From Hyphomicrobium sp. (lineage in GTDB: Bacteria > Pseudomonadota > Alphaproteobacteria > Rhizobiales > Hyphomicrobiaceae), in assembly GCA_019751875.1 (NCBI GenBank), contig JAIEMV010000003.1, positions 124,001 to 188,000 of the forward strand: 64,000 nt of DNA. Reading direction: 5' to 3'. The position numbers and the translations under genes were made by a program. Numbering within the stretch: position 1 is the stretch's first letter; every line of letters starts with the position of its first letter. Shown piece after piece: positions 15,912-24,254 of this stretch. The notes under the pieces were generated by a model. The model was given only the letters and a program-made list of their open reading frames with translations. It did not search any database and was not told where the DNA came from.

Positions 15912-16840
15912 ATCCTGATCTCCATTCCGTCGAACCCGACCTCCCAGCCGGCATTTTGAACCACCTTACGCTCCGGGGAATTGTCGTCGAGCACGGGGTT
16001 CGAGTTGTTGATGTGGACGTAGATCTTGCGCTTTACATTCAGGTCCTTGAACGCAGCTATCGAGCCGTTGGACCCGGAAATTGAGATATGTCCCATGCGG
16101 GCGCCGGTCTTGTTCAGCAGGCCCTGCCGGATCATTTCGTCATCGGTGTAGAGCGTCCCGTCGAAAAAGACGAGGGGCGCGTCCTTAAGGCGCTCAGCCA
16201 GCGGCGGATCGACCTCGGCACAGCCTGGAACATAATAGAAAAAGCGGCCGGTTGCGGTTTCGGTGACCTTGAGGCCGATGGTGTCGCCTTCGCGGCTGCC
16301 GAACGACTTCTTGTCGGACGTGTCTTCTAAGAAAAGAGCAATCTTGCCCGGAACTGCAAAGGCTTCGACGGTGACGCCGAGATTATCGCCGTGGTCTTCG
16401 ATCGCGATTGCCTGGTCGAGCGGTAATTCCAGTCGCGGGACGATCTGCGGATTGCAAACGTTGAAGACCGAATTGGCATTGATCGTCTTCAGAACGCGAT
16501 CTGATCCGTAAATGGTGAAGGGCGTGCCTTCGCGCAAGTTGATAAGGCCGATAATGTGATCGACGTCGGCATTGGTGACGATGACGGCCTTGATCGGAGA
16601 ATTGCGAAGAGGGCCGTTTGGGTCGGGCCAGAGTTCAGGATTGTTCGCGATCTGCTCGCGCAAGTCGGGCGAGCAATTGAGAAGGACCCAACGCTTGCCA
16701 TCGGCCGAGACCGCGAGGGACGACTGGGTCCGCGCGGCAAACCCCGGCTTGCGGGCGCGCGCGCTCGCACTCATTGGGCCATTGCAATTCCATTGCGGGA
16801 ACCCGCCACCGGCGGACGCCCCGAGCACTTTGATAAGCAT
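15908..16840 (-). CDS. pqqB: PqqB, metallo-beta-lactamase-fold oxygenase of PQQ synthesis
   Basis: The protein has 310 residues. It starts MLIKVLGASAGGGFPQWNC and has the family motif VTNADVDHIIGLINLRE (metal-binding His/Asp region, about residue 95), YYVPGCAEV and MGHISISGSNGSI. PqqB is thought to hydroxylate the tyrosine of the cross-linked peptide. The ATG at 16840 aligns with family N-termini; an extension to 16876 adds residues with no homologous appearance. A GC-rich hairpin separates it from pqqA. Confidence 0.96.
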   Translation of the reverse strand: MLIKVLGASAGGGFPQWNCNGPMSASARARKPGFAARTQSSLAVSADGKRWVLLNCSPDLREQIANNPELWPDPNGPLRNSPIKAVIVTNADVDHIIGLINLREGTPFTIYGSDRVLKTINANSVFNVCNPQIVPRLELPLDQAIAIEDHGDNLGVTVEAFAVPGKIALFLEDTSDKKSFGSREGDTIGLKVTETATGRFFYYVPGCAEVDPPLAERLKDAPLVFFDGTLYTDDEMIRQGLLNKTGARMGHISISGSNGSIAAFKDLNVKRKIYVHINNSNPVLDDNSPERKVVQNAGWEVGFDGMEIRI

Positions 16841-16910
16841 GATGATCCGACGTTCTGGAAAGGGCCGCCCCCGCAATCCCCTCGCGTGAGAATCGGGCGC
16901 GCAAACGACG

Positions 16911-16938
16911 ACGGCGGCCGGGCTTGCCGGGCCGCCGT
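16911..16938 (-). terminator. GC-rich hairpin between pqqA and pqqB (possible attenuator)
   Basis: ACGGCGGCC (16911-16919) pairs with GGCCGCCGT (16930-16938). There is no T-tract, so it is unlikely to be a full terminator. It lies 51 bases past the pqqA stop and about 70 before pqqB. A partial stop or 3' end here would yield excess pqqA message, as expected for a peptide substrate; that use is inferred. Confidence 0.45.
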
Positions 16939-16988
16939 GTCAGATCGGGCCTGCGCATCCCAACGGGCGCACGCCGCACATCCTAAAT

Positions 16989-17078
16989 TCAGATGACGTC
17001 GATTTCGGCCGGCAGGTACGACGTGACTTCCAGGCCGACTTCCTGTTCGCGTACGGCGGGCTTGGTCCAGGTCTTCAT
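16989..17078 (-). CDS. pqqA: PqqA, 29-residue precursor peptide of PQQ
   Basis: The reading frame is MKTWTKPAVREQEVGLEVTS followed by YLPAEIDVI and a TGA. The conserved Glu17 and Tyr21, spaced by three residues, are the atoms-donating pair fused by PqqE. GGAGG precedes the ATG by 9 bases. It is too short for ordinary ORF calling but unambiguous from motif and position at the head of pqqBCDE. Confidence 0.96.
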   Translation of the reverse strand: MKTWTKPAVREQEVGLEVTSYLPAEIDVI

Positions 17079-17615
17079 GATGATGTCCTCCAAAGACAGC
17101 GGTCTCGGTTTGCGTTTTCGTCTTATCGTCGAGCACCCCTCCCGAGGGCGTTCCGCGGCATCCGGGTCTCTTGCTCGGTTACTTCAGACATCGGCTTCGC
17201 ACCGATCTCGATTGGTTCTAAAGACCACATCCGGGTGGGCCGCTCAAGTCACTTGGAGTCACGAAACCGTGTGACCTAACAGAACTTTAGCTGTCGATAA
17301 GGCAAGCTTTACGCAAGGGCGAGGCCGCGCGTCGAGGTCCTTGGCCTTGTCCTCCCAGTTGTGGGCACGAAATGGAATCGATGCCCGCAAACTGGATGTT
17401 TATTGGAATGAAATTCTACCAATCCCCTCTGAATCTTTTCACTTGAAGCATGGTTTTGCTGTGATATGTTCCTTTGCCTCGGCGGACGTGATGCGGCGCG
17501 AGGGGTGGTACGCTGCCGCCGGTCACATTTTCAAGCTGGATTTCCGGAATTGGCCGTCGCAGGACAGCGTCCAAGCGGCGGCGCCGGCCGTAGCCACCGC
17601 CTCGGAGAGGTAGCA
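17079..17615. other. Divergent intergenic region between pqqA and the SUMT gene
   Basis: The 537 bases must hold the pqqA promoter and leader (minus strand) and the sulfur-operon promoter (plus strand). From about 17280 to 17460 the DNA is notably A+T-richer. A weak palindrome, TTGG-N12-CCAA with inner GAAT/ATTC, lies at about 17403-17422 and could be an operator for the SUMT-cysJ-cysI operon. No confident -10/-35 pair was found. The open frame 17341-17613 lacks recognisable features and is not called. Confidence 0.4.
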
Positions 17616-18455
17616 ATGACGGGTTCTTTAGCGGGAGGTGCAATGGCGCCGGGCCGCGTTCTTTTGATCGGTTGCGGTCCGGGCGATCCCGACCTTCTGA
17701 CCGTGCGCGCTGTGCGCGCGATCGCGGAGGCGGACGTTCTGGTCGTCGATCGGCTTGTCGGCGACGGTGTGCTTGTGCATGCGCGCGCCGACGCCGTCGT
17801 GATTTCCGTTGGCAAGAAAGCCGGCGGTCCATCGACTTCACAGGACGAGATCAATCGCATCTTGGTGCGGGAAGCACTCAAGGGTCAGCGCGTGGCGCGG
17901 CTCAAGGGCGGTGACGGGTTCGTGTTCGGCCGGGCGGCGGAGGAGATCGCAGCGATCCGCGCGGCCGGGATCGAGGTTGAAATTGTTCCTGGCATCACGG
18001 CCGCGCACGCTTGCGCAGCACGCATCGCGCTGCCGCTGACGCTGCGCGAGAGCGTGCGTCAGTTCTCGCTCGTCACGGGTGCGGCGGCGGACGGCGATCT
18101 CGACCTCGACTGGGCATCACTTGCGGCGCCGCATCAGGCGTTCGCAATCTACATGGGTGTGCGCACGGCGCGCGCGTTGCGCCACAAGCTTCTTGCGGCC
18201 GGTGCTCCCGTCTCGCTGCCGATCGTCGTCGTGGAAAACGGCACCCGCGCCAACGAGCTTGCAATTTCGACGACGCTCGGTGACCTCATCGATGCGATCG
18301 CAGCCTTCGGCGTCACGGGTCCAGCCATCATCTTCGGTGGACTTCACTGGTCCGACGCCAACCTCACCATGCCTGACAACGTGCATGTCTATTGCGCGTC
18401 TGTCGATTGTGCGACCGCTAGCGCTCATGAAGCGTCCGCGCCTGACGTCATCTGA
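17616..18455 (+). CDS. cobA: Uroporphyrinogen-III C-methyltransferase
   Basis: The protein has 279 residues. It uses two SAM to make precorrin-2 (EC 2.1.1.107), here most likely for the siroheme of CysI encoded downstream. SUMT motifs: LIGCGPGDPDLLTVRAVRAI at the N-terminus, VARLKGGDGFVFGRAAEEI, the substrate loop VPGITAAHA and FAIYMGV. It is a stand-alone SUMT without the CysG dehydrogenase/chelatase domain. The start at 17616 has GAGAGG upstream; an in-frame ATG at 17643 with GGGAGG is an alternative. cysJ starts 14 bases after it. Confidence 0.92.
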   Translation: MTGSLAGGAMAPGRVLLIGCGPGDPDLLTVRAVRAIAEADVLVVDRLVGDGVLVHARADAVVISVGKKAGGPSTSQDEINRILVREALKGQRVARLKGGDGFVFGRAAEEIAAIRAAGIEVEIVPGITAAHACAARIALPLTLRESVRQFSLVTGAAADGDLDLDWASLAAPHQAFAIYMGVRTARALRHKLLAAGAPVSLPIVVVENGTRANELAISTTLGDLIDAIAAFGVTGPAIIFGGLHWSDANLTMPDNVHVYCASVDCATASAHEASAPDVI

Positions 18456-18469
18456 AGGAGAGAGACCTC

Positions 18470-20260
18470 GTGGCCCTGCCTCCGTTGCCGAAGAACGCCC
18501 CGTTCAGCGCCGAAGATCTCGCCTTTCTCAATCAACTGGTGCAGCGCTCGACGCCACTCCAGCGTAGCTGGCTGTCCGGCTTTCTCGCCGGCCTCGATGC
18601 GGCGCAGGGTGGTGCCGGCGCGGTAGCTGCCGTGCAGGCCGTACCGGCTCAGCGGCCGCGCGTGCCGTTGACGATCCTCTACGGCAGCGAAAGCGGCAAC
18701 GCCGAGGCGCTCGCTTACAAGGCGAAGAAAACCGCGGCCAAGCTCAACTGCGATGCCAAGGTCGTGGACATGGGCGACATCGACGTCGCTTCGCTGGCGA
18801 AGTCGAAGAACCTCGCGGTCTACGTCTCGACGTGGGGCGAGGGCGATCCTCCGCAGCGGGCCGTCGATTTCTATAAGGAGTTGATGAGCGATGCCGCGCC
18901 GCGTCTCGACGGCGTGAAGTACGCAGTGCTGTCGCTGGGTGATACGGCGTATGTGAATTTCTGCGAGACGGGCAAGAGGATCGATGCGCGTCTGGGGGAA
19001 CTCGGCGCGACGCGCATCCACGACCGGATCGATCTCGATCTCGATTTCGCCAAGGCGGCGTCGGCCTGGACCGATGCGATGCTGGAGAAGTTCTCGCCTG
19101 CGGTGGAGGCACCGTCCGCCACCGTCGTGCATGTGGATTTCAAGAGTGCCGCGATCGACGACGAACCGGCCGAGCCGCTGTACACGGCGGAAGATCCGGC
19201 CGAAGCGGAGATCTCGGCACTCGTGAACCTCAACGGCTCGGGTTCGTCGCGGGAGACGTATCATGTCGAACTCGCCGTCGAGGCGGATGGGTTCACCTAT
19301 GAACCCGGCGCGGCCATAGGTGTGCTGCCGGAAAACGATCCGGCGCTGGCGGCGGACCTGGCGCGCGCGGTAGGGCTCGATGGCGATGCGTCGCTCGTTG
19401 CGAAGATCGCTCGGGGCTACGACATCACAACGCTGTCGCGTGCGACGGTGGACGCCTATGCCAAGCTGACGGGCCGCAAGGACTTGGCCAAGCTCACCGA
19501 TGCGGAGGCGCTCGCCAAGTTTTCAGCGGACCGGCAGCTGGTCGATTTGCTGTCGGAGTATCCTGAGAAGCTCACGGCAGAACAGTTGCTCGGTCTGTTA
19601 CGCCCGCTGCCGGGGCGGCTCTACTCCGTGGCGTCCAGCATCAAGGCGCATCCGGGCGAAGCGCATCTGCTGATCGGTGCGGTGCGCTGGTCGAGCCATG
19701 GGCGCAAGCGCGGCGGTGTCGCGTCCACGTATCTCGCGGATCGACGCAAGGTCGGCGACAGGGTGCGTGTGTACGTGAAGCCGAACCGCCATTACGCGCT
19801 GCCCGCCGACGGCAATCGTCCGATCATCATGATCGGCGCCGGGACCGGTGTGGCGCCCTATCGCGGGTTCATCGAGGACCGTGTTGAAACGGGCGCCAAG
19901 GGCAAGAGTTGGCTGTTCTTCGGCGAGCGAAACTACACGAACGACTTCCTGTACCAGCTTGAATGGCAGGATCACCTCGCATCGGGCGCGCTGTCGCGGA
20001 TCGACGTAGCGTTCTCGCGCGACCAGCCGGAGAAGATCTACGTGCAGCACCGGCTGTGGCAACAGCGTCGGGATATTCTGGCGTGGCTGGACGACGGCGC
20101 GCACCTGTATGTCTGCGGAGACGAGAAGGGCATGGCGAAGGACGTGGACAACACGCTCGTCAAAATCCTGGCCGAGCCGCTGAAGGGCGATGAGGACGCG
20201 GGCCGGGCGAAGCTGAAAGAGCTGACCAAGGCCGGGCGCTACCAGCGCGACGTTTATTAG
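18470..20260 (+). CDS. cysJ: NADPH-sulfite reductase flavoprotein subunit
   Basis: The 596-residue protein passes electrons from NADPH through FAD and FMN to the CysI hemoprotein. Domains in order: flavodoxin-like FMN domain (LTILYGSESGNAEALA ... STWGEGDPP ... LSLGDTAYVNFCETGK, about residues 65-210), FAD-binding region with RLYSVASS (about 385) and NADPH domain with MIGAGTGVAPYRGF, FFGERN, YVQHRLWQ and YVCGDEKGMAKDV, ending in the typical RYQRDVY. The start is GTG at 18470, preceded by AAGGAG. A 216-base gap with a gene remnant separates it from cysI. Confidence 0.95.
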   Translation: MALPPLPKNAPFSAEDLAFLNQLVQRSTPLQRSWLSGFLAGLDAAQGGAGAVAAVQAVPAQRPRVPLTILYGSESGNAEALAYKAKKTAAKLNCDAKVVDMGDIDVASLAKSKNLAVYVSTWGEGDPPQRAVDFYKELMSDAAPRLDGVKYAVLSLGDTAYVNFCETGKRIDARLGELGATRIHDRIDLDLDFAKAASAWTDAMLEKFSPAVEAPSATVVHVDFKSAAIDDEPAEPLYTAEDPAEAEISALVNLNGSGSSRETYHVELAVEADGFTYEPGAAIGVLPENDPALAADLARAVGLDGDASLVAKIARGYDITTLSRATVDAYAKLTGRKDLAKLTDAEALAKFSADRQLVDLLSEYPEKLTAEQLLGLLRPLPGRLYSVASSIKAHPGEAHLLIGAVRWSSHGRKRGGVASTYLADRRKVGDRVRVYVKPNRHYALPADGNRPIIMIGAGTGVAPYRGFIEDRVETGAKGKSWLFFGERNYTNDFLYQLEWQDHLASGALSRIDVAFSRDQPEKIYVQHRLWQQRRDILAWLDDGAHLYVCGDEKGMAKDVDNTLVKILAEPLKGDEDAGRAKLKELTKAGRYQRDVY

Positions 20261-20267
20261 CGTTACT

Positions 20268-20461
20268 CGGTAACCGGCAGCCGGGTGAATACAGCCGTAG
20301 GGTCTGGGTATGGGAAAACGACTGAAGTTTGGAATTACCCAGCAGATCAGCGAGGCGCTGTCTCGTTGTGAAACCGTCGGCAAGATGTTGAACGGGTTGA
20401 TACGATCACTCAACAAGTCCACGAGCTAACTTTCTAACGGTTGCCGGTTGCCGGTGGCCGG
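20268..20461. repeat. Inverted repeats bounding a gene remnant between cysJ and cysI
   Basis: CGGTAACCGGCAGCCG (20268-20283) on the left matches the reverse complement of CGGTTGCCGGTTGCCG (20438-20453) on the right at 14 of 16 positions. The right copy is followed by a further CGGTGGCCGG. Such GGTTACCGG-type repeats often flank genes for four-helix-bundle proteins, and a fragment of that family lies between them. The unit looks like a decayed insertion of about 190 bases; the insertion view is inferred. Confidence 0.6.
20310..20429 (+). pseudogene. C-terminal remnant of a four-helix-bundle (S23-type) protein gene
   Basis: Forty codons encode MGKRLKFGITQQ, ISEALSRCETVGKMLNGLIR and SLNKSTS. 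The segment with E-x-VGKMLNGLIRSL matches the last helix of the four helix bundle/23S-rRNA-intervening-sequence protein family, whose members are about 115-130 residues. The first three helices are absent upstream, where cysJ ends 49 bases away. No ribosome binding site stands before the ATG. It is best read as a leftover of a larger insert; expression as a microprotein is not excluded. Confidence 0.6.
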
Positions 20462-20476
20462 ACCCCGGAGAAGACC

Positions 20477-22204
20477 ATGACCGAGCGCGCGAAGAACGAA
20501 GTCGTCAAGGAGAACAGCCGCCTGTTGCGTGGGGGGATCGCGGATGGTCTGACACACGTCGAGACTGGGGCGATCGACGAAGACGACACGATGCTCCTGA
20601 AGTTCCACGGGTCCTACATGCAGGACGACCGGGACGTTCGTGCGGAGCGGACGAAGAAAAAGCTGGAGAAGGCGTTCTCTTTCATGATCCGGCTGCGGCT
20701 GCCCGGCGGACATGTGACACCGGAGCAGTGGCTGAAGCTCGACGATATCGCAGGCACCTATGCCAACGGCACGCTGCGGCTGACCACGCGGGCGACATTC
20801 CAGTATCACGGCGTCATCAAGTCGAACTTGAAGCGGACGATGCAGGCGATCAACGCGGCGTGCATCGACACGATTGCCGCGTGTGGTGACGTCAATCGCA
20901 ATGTCATGTCGGCATCGCATCCGTTCCTCTCGAAGGTGCACAAGGAAGCGGAAAAACTGGCGATCGCCTTCAGCAATCATCTGCTGCCACGCACGGGCGC
21001 CTATCACGAGATCTGGCTCGACGATCAGAAGGTGATCGATACGTCTGCGGCGACCGAGGAGAGCGAGCCGATCTATGGGCCGCTGTATCTGCCGCGCAAG
21101 TTCAAGACGGTGGTGGCCGTACCGCCGGACAACGATGTCGATGTCTTCGCGCACTGCCTCGGCTACATCGCCATCGTCGAAAAGGGCGAGGTCGTCGGCT
21201 ACAACGTGACCGTCGGTGGCGGCATGGGTATGACGCATGGCGAGACGGATACGTTTCCGCGCACCGCCGACATGCTCGGCTTCTGCACGCCGGAGCAGGC
21301 GATCGATGTGGGCGAGAAGGTCGTGACGGTGCAGCGCGACTGGGGCAACCGGGCCGTGCGCAAGAACGCTCGGCTGAAGTATACGATCGAGCGCGTCGGC
21401 ATCGATGCATTCCGTGCAGAAGTGGAGAAGCGGTGCGGGTATCAGCTTGGCGCGCCGCGGCCGTTTTCGTTCACGTCAACCGGCGATCCGATTGGCTGGC
21501 GGCAGTCGCTCGACGGCAAGGCAGCAGATAAGAAGTGGCACCTGACGCTTTATGTCGAAAACGGGCGCGTAAAGGACACAGCCACTGTGAAGATGCGGAC
21601 GGCGCTGCGCGAGATTGCGCTGGCGGGCGGCGTCGACTTCGTCGTCACGTCGAACCAGAATCTCGTGATCGCCAATGTGACGGCGAAGCAGAAGCCAAAG
21701 ATCGAGGCCCTGCTGGCGAAGCATGGCGTGGTGATCGGAACGTCGTCGGGATTGCGGCGCAACGCGATGGCGTGCGTGGCGCTGCCGACCTGTGCGCTGG
21801 CGCTGGCTGAGAGCGAGCGGTTCCTTCCGGGGCTCATCACTGATCTGGAAGACATCCTCGATGCGGCGGGATTGCGCGAGGAAGACATTGTCATCCGCAT
21901 GACAGGGTGTCCCAACGGGTGCGCGCGGCCGTATCTGGCGGAGATTGGTTTTGTCGGTCGCTCACCAGGGCTCTACAATTTGTATCTGGGCGCGGCCTTC
22001 AACGGCACGCGGCTGTCGAAGCTTTATGCGCAGGATGTAAATCGGGAGCAGATCCTGAAACTGCTGGAGCCGGTCATCAAGCGCTACGCGACGGAGCGGA
22101 CCGAAGGCGAGCACTTCGGCGATTTCGTGGTTCGCGCCGGCATCGTCGCGGCGACAACGGCGGGCAATAACTTCCACGAGAGCGTCGTGCTGGCAAAGGC
22201 GTGA
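20477..22204 (+). CDS. cysI: Sulfite reductase hemoprotein subunit
   Basis: The protein has 575 residues. It reduces sulfite to sulfide with siroheme and a [4Fe-4S] cluster. N-terminal half: LKFHGSYMQDDRD, MIRLRLPGG, LRLTTRATFQYHG; C-terminal cluster ligands in ACVALPTCALALAESER (C-x5-C) and MTGCPNGCARPY (C-x3-C), the CysI pattern. The ATG at 20477 has GGAGAAG upstream; longer in-frame sequence to 20441 is part of the inverted repeat and not homologous. It would be co-transcribed with cysJ through the remnant. Confidence 0.96.
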   Translation: MTERAKNEVVKENSRLLRGGIADGLTHVETGAIDEDDTMLLKFHGSYMQDDRDVRAERTKKKLEKAFSFMIRLRLPGGHVTPEQWLKLDDIAGTYANGTLRLTTRATFQYHGVIKSNLKRTMQAINAACIDTIAACGDVNRNVMSASHPFLSKVHKEAEKLAIAFSNHLLPRTGAYHEIWLDDQKVIDTSAATEESEPIYGPLYLPRKFKTVVAVPPDNDVDVFAHCLGYIAIVEKGEVVGYNVTVGGGMGMTHGETDTFPRTADMLGFCTPEQAIDVGEKVVTVQRDWGNRAVRKNARLKYTIERVGIDAFRAEVEKRCGYQLGAPRPFSFTSTGDPIGWRQSLDGKAADKKWHLTLYVENGRVKDTATVKMRTALREIALAGGVDFVVTSNQNLVIANVTAKQKPKIEALLAKHGVVIGTSSGLRRNAMACVALPTCALALAESERFLPGLITDLEDILDAAGLREEDIVIRMTGCPNGCARPYLAEIGFVGRSPGLYNLYLGAAFNGTRLSKLYAQDVNREQILKLLEPVIKRYATERTEGEHFGDFVVRAGIVAATTAGNNFHESVVLAKA

Positions 22205-22231
22205 GGCCTGACACTGGCGATGCGGTGCGCG

Positions 22232-22591
22232 CTACAGGCTCGTGTTCATCTTGCGGATGCGGTTCGCAAGGATCGCCATGATGTGGAGGGCGAACTCGGG
22301 CGTTTCCTGCACGAGGGCCAGGAACTGCGCGCGGCTCAGTTCAAGGACTTCGGTCGGTTCCATGGCGATGGCGGCGGCGCTGCGCGGAGCCTCATCGATC
22401 AAGGCCATCTCGCCGAACACTCCACCAGGCCCAACGTTTTCCAAGATGGTGCCGTAGGTGACGATCTGGATGCGGCCGGAGCAGACGATGTAGAGGTGGC
22501 TCGCCGCGTCGTCCTGCTTGAATACCTTTTCCCCGGCATCGAAAGCGTGCGACGTGGCGCCGACTTCCACAAGGCTGGAATACTCGATCAT
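22232..22591 (-). CDS. Single-domain cyclic nucleotide-binding protein
   Basis: The protein has 119 residues consisting of one cNMP-binding beta-barrel: FKQDDAASHLYIVCSGRIQIV, then the phosphate-cassette region GGVFGEMALIDEAPRSAAAIA (about residues 55-80; the Arg is present) and a C-helix LHIMAILANRIRKMN. There is no helix-turn-helix or enzyme domain, so it is not a Crp-type transcription factor. It faces cysI tail to tail, and the TauE genes behind it run the same way. Partner and ligand are unknown. Confidence 0.85.
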   Translation of the reverse strand: MIEYSSLVEVGATSHAFDAGEKVFKQDDAASHLYIVCSGRIQIVTYGTILENVGPGGVFGEMALIDEAPRSAAAIAMEPTEVLELSRAQFLALVQETPEFALHIMAILANRIRKMNTSL

Positions 22592-22657
22592 GGCGACTTC
22601 GCTCCGGTTGGAGGTTAAGTCTAGGCGCGCTCTAATGCGGCTGCAAGTCAGGCACGA

Positions 22658-23458
22658 TCAGCGCGTCAGCAACGTGTAAGCGGCAAAGCAAAGCACGGTC
22701 GCGAGGCCGATGCGCAAGGCCCAGTCGGGCAGCCTTCCGGTCAGCCGCGACCCGATGAGAATTCCGGGGATCGATCCGCACAGCAGCGCTGCCAGGAGCG
22801 TGACATCGATGTGTCCCATCCCGGCATGGCCCACCCCCGCGACGAAGGTGAGAGGGACGGCGTGGACAATGTCCGTGCCGACGACGCGGCGCGCGAGCAT
22901 GTGAGGGTAGAGTGCCGTCAGCGCCGCGACACCGATGGCGCCGGCCCCGACGGAGGTCAAAGCAACCGCAGCACCGAGGATGAGGCCGAAGATGGCGGTT
23001 GCCAGCCGCCGGACGGGGGTCTCAGTTAACGGATCGTCGGAGGGGTGCGACTGCCAGCGCTTTAGAACGGGGAACGCCAGAATGGCCGAAGCGCTGACGA
23101 GGAGCGTTAGGGCAAGTCCCTTTTTCACATAAGCGGCAACCAACGCCGTGTCGGGCTCGGCAAGGTAGAGCCAGATCAGGACCGCCGCGGCGCCGGGGAG
23201 ACTGCCGGCGGCCAGCCAACCCAGGATTGGCCAGTCGACGTTCGCAAGCCTCTGATGGCGCCAAGCGGCACTCATTTTTGTGACGGCAGCGAACAGCAGA
23301 TCGGTCCCGACCGCTACGGCCGGTGGAACTCCGACACCGGAGATGAGCAGGGGCGTCGTCAGCGATCCGGCCCCGACACCGGTGATGCCGATGAGAAATC
23401 CGATAACGAAGCCGCCGGAAAGGATCAGGCCGAGCGAATTTGCGATCAACACGTCCAT
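22658..23458 (-). CDS. TauE/SafE-family sulfite exporter-like membrane protein
   Basis: The protein has 266 residues with about eight predicted membrane helices. The family start FVIGFLIGITGVGAGSLTTPLL, PPAVAVGTDLLFAAVTK and the second-half repeat VALTSVGAGAIGVAALTALYP are typical of TauE/SafE proteins, which move sulfite or other small anions. It sits 12 bases behind a second member of the family, within the sulfate assimilation region, so sulfite or sulfate export/uptake is the likely role; direction and substrate are inferred. Confidence 0.88.
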   Translation of the reverse strand: MDVLIANSLGLILSGGFVIGFLIGITGVGAGSLTTPLLISGVGVPPAVAVGTDLLFAAVTKMSAAWRHQRLANVDWPILGWLAAGSLPGAAAVLIWLYLAEPDTALVAAYVKKGLALTLLVSASAILAFPVLKRWQSHPSDDPLTETPVRRLATAIFGLILGAAVALTSVGAGAIGVAALTALYPHMLARRVVGTDIVHAVPLTFVAGVGHAGMGHIDVTLLAALLCGSIPGILIGSRLTGRLPDWALRIGLATVLCFAAYTLLTR

Positions 23459-23470
23459 CGTCTCGCAAGC

Positions 23471-24199
23471 TCAAGCCAGTGAATTCAGAAGGGTGCGGAG
23501 GCTCAGCAACACGACAACCGTGCCGACCATGATCATGAGCACCTTATCGGGGATGTGCTTTGTCGCATAGGCAGCAAACGGCGCTGCGATGATGCCACCG
23601 AGGATGAGCCCGGTGATGATCGGCCAGAGATCGAGACCGACGGTCAGGAAAAACGTCGTCGAGATCGTCAGGGTTACGAAAAACTCAGCCAGATTGACTG
23701 TGCCGATGGCGTAGCGCGGGGTCGTGCCCTGTCCGAGAAGAGAGGACGTGACGAGAGGTCCCCAACCGCCGCCGCCGACCGCATCGAGGAAGCCACCGAA
23801 CAGCCCCAGAGGAGCGACGGCTTTGGGTTCGACGCCCTCTCGCTTTTCCTTCTGGCCGACGGCCTTCCAGACGATGAACAGACCGAGAAGCAGCAGATAT
23901 ATGGCGATGAACGGTTTCAGCTTTTCGCCGGGGAGCGAGGACAACGCATAGGCGCCAAGAGCGCCGCCGACCATGCCGGGGACGACGAGGCGGACGAGCA
24001 GCTTTCGGTCGATGTTGCCGAGTTTCCAATGGGCGGCGCCGGATGCGGCCGTCGTGAATGTCTCGGCTGCGTGGACACACGCGCTTGCCGTCGCCGGTGG
24101 AACGCCCATGCTGAGCAAGGCGGTCGATGCGCTGATGCCATAGGCCATGCCGATGGCGCCATCGACCATCTGCGCGACGAAGCCCACGACGGCAAACAA
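23471..24199 (-). CDS. Second TauE/SafE-family membrane transporter
   Basis: The protein has 242 residues with multiple membrane helices and the family pattern GFVAQMVDGAIGMAYGIS, PPATASACVHAAETFTTA, FGGFLDAVGGGGWGPLVTSSLL and RYAIGTVNLAEFFVT. It differs from its neighbour in sequence and is not a tandem duplicate. The start is uncertain: TTG at 24199 or an upstream ATT are the only options before the cysN stop at 24255. It lies 55 bases behind cysN, probably in the cysHDN transcript. Confidence 0.85.
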   Translation of the reverse strand: MFAVVGFVAQMVDGAIGMAYGISASTALLSMGVPPATASACVHAAETFTTAASGAAHWKLGNIDRKLLVRLVVPGMVGGALGAYALSSLPGEKLKPFIAIYLLLLGLFIVWKAVGQKEKREGVEPKAVAPLGLFGGFLDAVGGGGWGPLVTSSLLGQGTTPRYAIGTVNLAEFFVTLTISTTFFLTVGLDLWPIITGLILGGIIAAPFAAYATKHIPDKVLMIMVGTVVVLLSLRTLLNSLA

Positions 24200-24254
24200 T
24201 ATGACGTCTTCAAAAATGGCGGTGGTCTTTCGATGAGAGCCGGACGATCCAGAT

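Noticed and set aside
17341-17613. Open frame of 90 codons directly before the SUMT gene
   Set aside because: It begins in A+T-rich promoter-like DNA, has no ribosome binding site or family resemblance, and only its last third reads protein-like; treated as part of the intergenic region.
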